NCBI GenBank assembly: GCA_043228905.1
Contig: JBHGNT010000014.1
Coordinates: 6,014,001 to 6,078,000 of the forward strand
Source of the DNA: Azolla caroliniana
Lineage: Eukaryota > Polypodiophyta
Length of the DNA: 64,000 nt
Direction of reading: 5' to 3'
Positions within the stretch are counted from its first letter, which is position 1, and every line of letters starts with the position of its first letter. Below the pieces are notes generated by a model. It was not told the origin of the DNA, made no database searches, and saw only the letters and a program-made list of their open reading frames with translations. The translations under genes and the position numbers were made by a program. Positions 1 through 7,700 of this stretch are shown piece after piece.

Positions 1-1794
1 CGTCTTCGGCACAGTAAACTCGAGCCGGATTCCCTTCGAGCGATAGTACTCCTGGAACTGCCCCCTGTATTCCCCTCCGTTATCCGCTCGTATCGCTTTC
101 AGCTTCTTGCCGGATTCCCTTTCCACTCTCGCGTGGAGTTCTTTGAAGACGCACAACACTTGGTCCTTTGTCTTCAACGGTGTCGTCCACAGCTTCCGGC
201 TGTGATCATCAATGAATGTTACGAAGTACTGGGCTCCGCCATGTGACTTCGTTTCTACCTGACACACATCAGTATGCACCAACTCCAAGGGTGCGCTACG
301 TCTCGTCGGTGGCCTTGAGTGGAAGGAGGTTCGGTTCTGCTTACCGGCCAGGCAATCGGTGCACTTCTCCAGGTGCACATGCTTCACTGGAATAAGGTTG
401 TCTTCTGCAAGCCTCTTCATCCCCTTCTCACTCATGTGGCACAGTCTCTTGTGCCACAGCTCACCGGCAGTGTCGGCTGCCACGTTCAACTCTTCCGGAC
501 ACAACCAGGCATTCATAAGGTACAGTGTGTTGACTTTCCGGGCCCGAGCCACTATCAGGCTCCCCTTGCTGAACTTCATTACGCCATTCTGGATGCTACC
601 TGTGTAGCCTTCATCGTCTAGCCTCCCGGCCGAAATCAGGTTCAAACGAACCTCCGGAACGTGTCGGACATCCTTCAGCAGCATTTTGCATCCGGTCGGG
701 GTTGTCAACCACACGTCTCCTATGCCGGCAATTCGGCACGTACCTTCATTTCCCATCCGAACACAGCCATGCTCACCGGCTGTGTAGGATGAGAAGTATC
801 TTCTCTCCGGGGTCAGGTGGAACGATGCTCCAGAATCGACCACCCAAGTCGTCTCATCGCCGGCAATGTTTAATTCACCTTCTTCGGTGATGAGCATGAT
901 CTCTTCCTCACTTGCCGCGAGTGTCGTCGTTCCTTTCCGGTCCTGCCCTCGCCGATCCGGACCTCTCTGGTCCGTGGCTCCCCGGTATGCACCGTTTCTC
1001 TCCGGTGACTTCTTCGAATCGGTGTCGTCGGCTCCGTTGTCCTTTCGGTAATGCCGACAATTCTTCCGGAAGTGCCCCGGCTTCCCACAGTGGAAGCATG
1101 TGGGTCTTCCTCTTGACTGCGACCGGGTCCCCGACTTCTCCCGTCTTTGCGGACTCCGGTTCCATTGTCTTCCCCGATCTGATTCGGTAAACAACATCTT
1201 CGGATCGGAGGCCGGTTCTTTATCTCTCCGACGCGCTTCTTCGTTCAAAATACTTGTCTTTACCGTTTGTAGGGACAAGTTATCTTCGGTGCAGGAGGTG
1301 CTGAGAGTCACCACCAAGTTCTCCCAGCTTTCCGGCAATGTACACATCAGAATGATGGCTTGCATTGCATCCTCCAGCGGGAACTTAATCGCCGCAAGCT
1401 GGTTCACGAATCCCATGAACGTGCTTACGTGTTCCACCATACTCTCGCCGTCCCGGTACTTGAGGTTCACTATCTTCCTCATCAGGGAGGTCCGGTTCAA
1501 CGCATTCTTCCTCTCGTAGAGGCCTGACAGCTTCCGCCACATCTCATATGCGTTGGTGTCGTTCGCCACATGTTGTAGAACGCTCACGTCGACGTATTGC
1601 CGAATGGTTGCAACGGCTTTTTGGTTCAGAAGCCTCCATTCCGACTCAAGTACCCCTTTCGGTATTTCCGACCTGTCAATCGGTTCGTACAGGTCCCGAA
1701 CAATCAGAAGATCCTCCATCTTGATCTTCCAGTCGGCGTAATTCTGCGCATTCAGCACCATCATCCCCGGCTGCCCGTTGCCGCCGCCTTCCAT
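1..1794 (-). CDS. Copia-1 Gag-Pol polyprotein, N-terminal 598 codons
   Basis: Starts at the ATG at 1794 and reads open to base 1, so the stop is outside the window. Order seen: UBN2-type Gag, a CCHC zinc knuckle (about 1068-1110), aspartic protease with a DSGAS motif (about 830-845), the HHCC zinc region of integrase, and integrase catalytic residues through the segment before the last catalytic glutamate. RT and RNase H would lie beyond the edge. I see no stop in the visible part, and the sequence follows Copia-2 closely. The product would assemble virus-like particles and make and integrate the cDNA. Whether the element is intact cannot be judged from this half. Confidence 0.88.
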   Translation of the reverse strand, partial: MEGGGNGQPGMMVLNAQNYADWKIKMEDLLIVRDLYEPIDRSEIPKGVLESEWRLLNQKAVATIRQYVDVSVLQHVANDTNAYEMWRKLSGLYERKNALNRTSLMRKIVNLKYRDGESMVEHVSTFMGFVNQLAAIKFPLEDAMQAIILMCTLPESWENLVVTLSTSCTEDNLSLQTVKTSILNEEARRRDKEPASDPKMLFTESDRGRQWNRSPQRREKSGTRSQSRGRPTCFHCGKPGHFRKNCRHYRKDNGADDTDSKKSPERNGAYRGATDQRGPDRRGQDRKGTTTLAASEEEIMLITEEGELNIAGDETTWVVDSGASFHLTPERRYFSSYTAGEHGCVRMGNEGTCRIAGIGDVWLTTPTGCKMLLKDVRHVPEVRLNLISAGRLDDEGYTGSIQNGVMKFSKGSLIVARARKVNTLYLMNAWLCPEELNVAADTAGELWHKRLCHMSEKGMKRLAEDNLIPVKHVHLEKCTDCLAGKQNRTSFHSRPPTRRSAPLELVHTDVCQVETKSHGGAQYFVTFIDDHSRKLWTTPLKTKDQVLCVFKELHARVERESGKKLKAIRADNGGEYRGQFQEYYRSKGIRLEFTVPKT

Positions 1795-1809
1795 TTTCTG
1801 CAGCAGCCC

Positions 1810-1821
1810 GCTCTGATACCA
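1810..1821 (-). other. tRNA-Met primer-binding site of Copia-1
   Basis: Minus-strand TGGTATCAGAGC, 3 nt inside the 5' LTR. It is complementary to the 3' end of initiator tRNA-Met, the usual minus-strand DNA primer of plant copia elements. Confidence 0.9.
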
Positions 1822-1824
1822 AAT

Positions 1825-2436
1825 TGATGGAAATAGTCGTCAACACTTTCCAAACTTCACCTCTCGGCCACAACCAAGGAAACACACGGATCGTTGTTGC
1901 AGAAAATGGGAAATGCAGAAGTAAATAGAGGGACACACAATTTAACGTGGAAAACCCTGTACGGGAAAAACCACGGGAGTACAAGACTCCGAACCAATAC
2001 TATGCACAGAGAAGTATACAATGGCGAGCTGCAAGGCGACGACCTTGAGCTCGCTGTCCTCGCCACAGGCGGCAGAAATACACAGAGGCGTCTACCTCTT
2101 CCTCTCTCACGCTCTATCTCTCTCTCTCTCACGGCTGCTCTCTCTTCACTCCTCTTGAGTGGAAAAACAGAAAAATGAGTAGCAACATTAAAACTGTTTG
2201 CCCTAAGTCATATTTATACACATATGACTTTGGGGCTATTTACAACTATAGCCTCAGGGGCCCTTGGCAAACATATTCACGGATATGTCCCCGCATCCGG
2301 ATCTCTCTCCGGGTACATTCGTCATCCGGCTCCGAAGCCGGGGTCTTCATCATCCGGTTCCGAAACCGAAACCGGGCTTGTCGGCATTCATCTCCGACAT
2401 TCGACCATCCCATCCGAAGGGACCGGAATCCCAACA
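1825..2436 (-). repeat. 5' LTR of Copia-1
   Basis: 612 bp, read on the minus strand from TGTTGGGATT to ..CCATCA. Colinear with the Copia-2 LTRs, including the GA-rich tract, the TATA region inside an inverted repeat, and the block ending GGTTGTGGCCGAG. The last bases next to the primer-binding site differ from Copia-2. Confidence 0.9.
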
Positions 2437-4418
2437 TTTACCTGCCGGAGTTCCTCTTTCAGGCGCTCTACTTCTGTTTCGGCGTTTCTCCGGAGCCTCT
2501 CCTTCTCTTGCAGCATTTTCTCCTTCTCCTCCTTGAGCCGGTCGTACGCTTGGTGGCCTTTCCGTAAGCTTTCCTCGGCCCGACGTAGATTCTCAGCAGT
2601 CTTTTTGAGTTCTGCCTCCGCTGCCGTCTTCAATTCTCTTTCGCGGCTCCTCAGCGCTTCTTGGGCAGCTAGCTCATCCTTTAAATCCGCAAGCTCTTGG
2701 GCTTGTGCCGCATTTGTCTCCGGAACGGTTTCCGTTGCCGGGGTCTGATTGCTATGTACAGGTTGATCTGCCGCTTTATTCTGTACATTGCCCGGAGTCA
2801 CCGGTGCTTGGACTTGTGTTGTCAAAGCCAATTGAGCCATTTCTCTTGTGACCCTGTCCAAGTCTTGTTCAAGGCTCCGGATTCTGGACCGGGCCGTCTC
2901 TAGATCTACGATTGTGACGAGCAACCATTCCTGGTGCGCTCTCTCTTCCGCCTCTATATACTCGACCGCTCCGGCGATTTGCTCGCCTACCCACCGTAGC
3001 CACATGCTACTGGTGCCTTGTTGCTGTATTGGTCGGGTCGGCTCATTCACTGTGGAATTGTCTGGCCTGAGTGCCTACATATGCCGTTCTGGTTCTACTC
3101 CTTGGCCGCCGTGTGTGCTGGCTGGGCTCGCCGGCTGTTGAGTTCCGGTTCTCGCCGTCTCCGGAGCCGTTGGAATGACTTCTTCTATAGAAGTCGACAA
3201 GACCGGTTCCCTACGCACCGGTTCCGGTTCCTCCCTTGTGGTTTGCTCAGGTTGAGTTGGGGGCGTTTCTGCCTCTCGCGGGTACGACCGCTCCCCTCCT
3301 GTCTCGGCGGTCCTACTTCTAGACCGTCGTTGGAGGTGCTCTTCTGGCTCCTCCGTTTCCTCTTCCTGTGTAACGGCATGTTTCTGTGCCGTCAAGGGTT
3401 CCGGTTCCTTCTGCCCCGGTCGCCGTATGGTTATCTTAACGGGTCGGACCGGTGACACCTCCTCCGGTTCTGAGAGCCGTTTCTTCCCTTTCGTCGCCTT
3501 CGACGCCAGCAGCTGCTGTCGTTTGGACGCCGGCTTCGAGGTGCTTCCTTCCGATACTCTTGGCCGCTTCTTTGGCTGAACGGTCTCGACCGGTGGCACG
3601 AGCAATGTTATCCACTGAGCTATGGCATGCCACAGCTTCCGGCCCTCCTTGCCGTCCTTTCCTCGTACCATGTCGATTGCCACGCACAAACCGTCTGCAA
3701 TCAACACCGGCCAATCCACTTTGGTCCCTTCATAGGTGGCTATGATCATCCCTGCCCGATTTTTTGGCATGACAGGGGGTCGGGGGTACACGTGGCCGTA
3801 CTCATGGAGCACTCGAGCTATCTCCCGGAATAGCGGATCTTCGCCGCCCTACGTTCGATAGCCTTTGCCGGCAACAGAGTACTCACCGAAATATCGGATG
3901 AGTTGCTCCGAGGTTGGGTTATCGATCTGAAAGATACCTCCCTCCGGAAGGCCTGTTAGCACACGGATCGCTTCCTCGGTGATGACTTCTGTGTCGAGCT
4001 CCTTGATGACCCGGTCGGCTTCTCTGTGCGGCGGTGCCTCCATGATGGCCAAGAACCCCTCCAGTCCGTGTTGCCTGAACCATTTCCTGGCCGCTTCCGA
4101 CAGCGTTTGTGGTTCCATGTCTGCTTCGAGGTCGAGGAAAGATGGCGAGGTAGAGTGGTGATGAGAGTGAGAGCGAGAGAGAGAGCGTTCTGAACGCGGG
4201 GGTTCTCTGAGTGCAGGTTCGCGTTTGCTAAGCTTCCACTGCCTTGGTGCTTCTGTGCTTCTTGGCTCCCGAAAAAAGAAGGTCTCCATGCGCTCTTCTT
4301 TTTCTCTGTGCGTCTTGGCGCCTTTTTCGAGCATGCGCACGTCATGTACCGATTTAGTATTAAGTAACGTGGCGGCTCTTAAAGGCCCACTACGTACCTT
4401 TTCGCTCCTTGCTTTCAC
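2437..4418 (-). pseudogene. Gypsy-A post-pol ORF2: charged coiled-coil protein, two in-frame TAG, broken by Copia-1
   Basis: One reading frame runs from about 4418 to 2437, interrupted only by TAG at 3849-3851 and 3075-3077. The likely start is METFF or a Met shortly upstream. Parts in order: a basic Ser/Arg/His-rich N-terminus; a conserved block (KWFRQHGLEGFL, then ELDTEVITEEAIR and LPEGGIFQIDNP); after the first TAG, HEYGHVYPRPPVMPKNRAG; a Pro/Glu/Arg-rich linker; after the second TAG, WLRWVGEQIAGAVEYIEAEE; and a long coiled coil (LRRAEESLRKGHQAYDRLKEE). The frame continues into the LTR junction, where Copia-1 cut it. The same order occurs in Gypsy-C (48525-51528) and in traces in Gypsy-I. 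I do not recognise the family. It occupies the place where some gypsy lineages carry an env-like or extra ORF, but no signal peptide or membrane segment is evident. Confidence 0.8.
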
Positions 4419-4436
4419 ACCCGTTCATACCTCGAT

Positions 4437-4500
4437 TTTTAATGATTATTATTATTATTATTATTATTTATTTTTTTTAAATTTTTTTTTATAATAACGG
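4437..4500. repeat. AT-rich microsatellite between pol and ORF2 of Gypsy-A
   Basis: A run of ATT/TTA trinucleotides followed by T and A runs separates the end of pol from the second ORF. No coding potential. Confidence 0.8.
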
Positions 4501-4509
4501 TATGTGATT

Positions 4510-4748
4510 TTACACCTCCGTAGGTCCCTTCGGACCCTTACCGTTTTCCTTACGGGTTGCCGTGTCTTCCTTCGTCTCTGCTACGGGTTCCCCGTCGTCT
4601 TTTTCTTCCATCCGTACCGTTCCTGGACAGGATCCCGGTATAGTGCCGGTGAGCTGCATAAACGGGTTCTTTGGCATCGGTCCTTTATAGGGCTTTAGTC
4701 GAAATCCGTTCACCCACTTGCCTAGTACTTCACCGGCAAGTGCCCCTA
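4510..4748 (-). pseudogene. Frameshifted C-terminal tail of Gypsy-A Pol
   Basis: After the small deletion near 4749 the tail of integrase continues in another frame. GKWVNGFRLKPYKGPMPKNP corresponds to GKVLNKWVNGFWLKPYYGPM in Gypsy-C. The following residues are charged and end at 4510. It is probably not translated in the present copy unless a frameshift occurs. Confidence 0.7.
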
Positions 4749-7700
4749 TCGGATAAAATACGGGCCTGTCCATCTGAACCGGAGTTTACCCGGCATCTTG
4801 CCCATCCTCGTTTGGAATACTAGAACCGGCTTTCCGATTTCGAACATCTTTTCGTTACCTTTCCGGTGACGGTCAACGAACGCTTTCCGTCGTCGTTGCT
4901 CCAGTTCCATGTGAAGGATGCTGGCTAGCCGTTGCTCCTCCAGTTCGCATAGTGCTGCTAGCCGCATTTCCTCCGACTTCTTTTCATTCAGCCGTTCCCG
5001 TAGTTGGATCCGTAAGCTTGGTACCTGAAATTCCACCGGCATGACCGCTTCTAAGCCGAATGCTAACCGGAATGGCGTTGTCCGGATACTTGTCTTGTAT
5101 GCCGTTCGGTACGCCCATAGCGCGCTATGGAGCTTTGTATCCCAGTCCGTCCGGTTTTCATTGACGATTTTGCGGAGAATGTTCTGCAGCGTTTTGTTGG
5201 TGGACTCTGCTAACCCGTTCGCTTGTGGGTAGTATGGTGTGCTCCGTTTATGAACCACGGCATAGAACGTTGTTAAGCTTTCCACTACCTGGCCGAGGAA
5301 GTGCCCTCCTTGGTCGCTGATTAATTCAATCGGACATCCATATCGGCACCAAATGTTCTCGTACAGGAATTTTGCTGTGGATGACGCGGTATTGTCTCTC
5401 AAGGCCTTAGCCTCTACCCATTTAGTGCAATAATCCATTGCCACGATGACATAACGATTACCCGTTCTCATTGCCGGTGGCTTGAACGGTCCGACAAAAT
5501 CCAACCCCCACTTCTGGAATGGCTCTAGTGGAAGTACCGGTTGGTGTGGCATCCGTGCTTGCTCCGTAGGCTGGCCCATTCGTTGGCATAGGTCACATTC
5601 CTTAGCATACTTGACGACGTCTTTTAACGTCGTGGGCCACCATAAGCCGCTCTGCCATACTTTCCTTGCCGTCGCTTCCCCGGCATAGTGTCCTCCGGCA
5701 ACCCCACAGTGTGCTTCCCGTAAGATTACTTCTTTCTCGTCACTACGGACTGCCCGTCTCCATATTCCATCTGCTCCTTTGTGGTAGAGAGTGTCCCGTA
5801 GCAGACAGAAATTGCGGCTCTGCACCGCCAGTCGTTTCCTCTCGTCCCGGTTCATTTCCTCTGGTGGCAGGCCCGTGCTTAGGAACTGGTGCATGTTTGT
5901 CAGCCACCTATCTTCTGATGCCACCGTGTCGTCCGCTGCCGTTTCCGGGGTGATACGGAATAACTCTGCGTCCGGGAATTCATCCGCTACTCCGTCGCCT
6001 GATTCTCCGGACTCTAACCGGCTCAGATAGTCTGCTACGGCATGCTGGATACCGGGCCGGTGGAAGATCTCGAATTCGAACTCTTGCAACAGCAAGGTCC
6101 AACGGGCCAACTTACCGGTCAGGGACGCCTTGGACACTAAGTACAGGAGCGCCGAGTGATCCACATGAAATGAAAACTTCCTCCCCAATAGGTAATGACG
6201 AAACTTTGTTACACTGTAGATCATGCCCAGGGCCTCCCGTTCTGTCGTTGAATAGTTCTTCTCCGCTTGGGACAGCTTCCGGCTGGCGTAATATACCGGC
6301 CGGTACCATTTGGGCTCCGTTAGTTGCATTAAGGCGCTGCCGATAGCGATGTCGGAAGCGTCAACGAACACATGAAATTCCTTGCTCCAATCCGGAGGCT
6401 GGACGACGGGTGCTTGCGACAAAAGTACCTTCAAGGCGTTGTATGCCTTGTCTTCCGTATCCGTCCATTGGAACGGTGTCCGGTGTACCGCGGTGTGTAA
6501 TGGTGTAGCCAAGTCAGCCAAGTGACGGAGCATCCGGCTGTGCCACCGGATCTGTCCTAAGAATCGGCTTAGTGCTTTGGCCGTTTTCGGTGCCGGTGCC
6601 CCTAGTATCGCGTTTACTTTGTCGGGGTCGACCGCAATGCCCTCCTTACTTACAATGTGTCCCAACAATATTCCACTTGAAACTCCAAAGATGCATTTTG
6701 CTGGGTTTAAGCTTAGCCGGTATAACCTACACTTTTCAAGGCATAACCGTAGGTGCTGCAAATGGTCTTTTCCCCGACTATAGACTGCAAAATCATCCAG
6801 GAAAACCTGCATGAAGGCAGGAATGTATTCGCCGAAGATCTCCATGATGATTCGCTGGAAAGTTGCTGGTGCCGTTTTTAGGCCAAACATCATTACTTCG
6901 GCCACAAACACCCCCCATTCGGTGACGAACGCTGTCTTCTCCTGGTCGTCGGGGTGCATCCGGATTTGATTGTATCCGCTGAAGCCGTCTAAAAAGCTAT
7001 AAACTTCATGGCCGGCGACGGCATCCAGTACTCCATCCGTGAACGGAAGAGGGAATGCATCCGTAATTGTGGCGGCATTTAGTTTCCTGTAATCTACACA
7101 CACGCGGATTTTACCGTTCTTTTTGGGTACGACGACGATGGGGCTCAGCCACGTCGCTCTCTTTACCGGCCGGATGAAGCCCACTCTTAGGAGTTTGTCG
7201 ATTTCCTCCTTCACTTTGGCGGCGTAGTTGGGGTTCATTCGGTAACGTCTTTGCGCCACTGGTTTCGCGTCCTTGCCTAAGTGGATCTGATGCTGATATA
7301 GTTGAGGGTCCAGCCCTCGCATGTCTTCGTATGACCAGGCGAATACGTCGCGAAACTCCGTGAGAAGTTTGATCATCGCCGCTTTATCTTCCGGCTTCAT
7401 TTCTTTGGCGATGTGTACCGGCTTTGATTCGTCCTTGCTTCCTAGGTTCACTTCGTCGAGCTGGGATGCTTTTACCCATTGGGAAACGGCCATTTCCCGT
7501 TCCAACGCTTCCTGTGCTTGCCGTAATTCCCGAATCGCATCTTTGTCCGGTTCGGCTTCGGTTTCGTCCCGCTGCGGCAAGTATGGCGCTACGGCTTCAG
7601 CCACGTCTATCTCGAAGAGTGGTACGATCTTCGGGTGTTCCTCCAAGTATTGGGCTTCTTCGTCGTCTGCCAACCCTTCCAGCATGTTCACGCATTCCGC

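Larger units (their letters stand above)
1..2436 (-). mobile_element. Copia-1, Ty1/copia retrotransposon, cut by the left window edge
   Basis: Minus-strand element. Its 5' LTR lies at 1825-2436, followed by a tRNA-Met primer-binding site and an open gag-pol frame that runs off position 1. The right end (minus-strand TGTTGGGATT) abuts the coiled-coil ORF of Gypsy-A at 2437, so it inserted into that ORF. The expected 5-bp target repeat is TTTAC at 2437-2441, but its partner is outside the window. Sequence is very close to Copia-2. Confidence 0.93.

Noticed and set aside
2388-2436. Extension of the Gypsy-A coiled-coil frame into VGIPVPSDGMVECRR
   Set aside because: This tail is Copia-1 LTR sequence read through by chance; the real ORF is interrupted at 2437.
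4510-4773. Separate small gene after Gypsy-A pol
   Set aside because: Comparison with Gypsy-C shows it is the frameshifted end of integrase.
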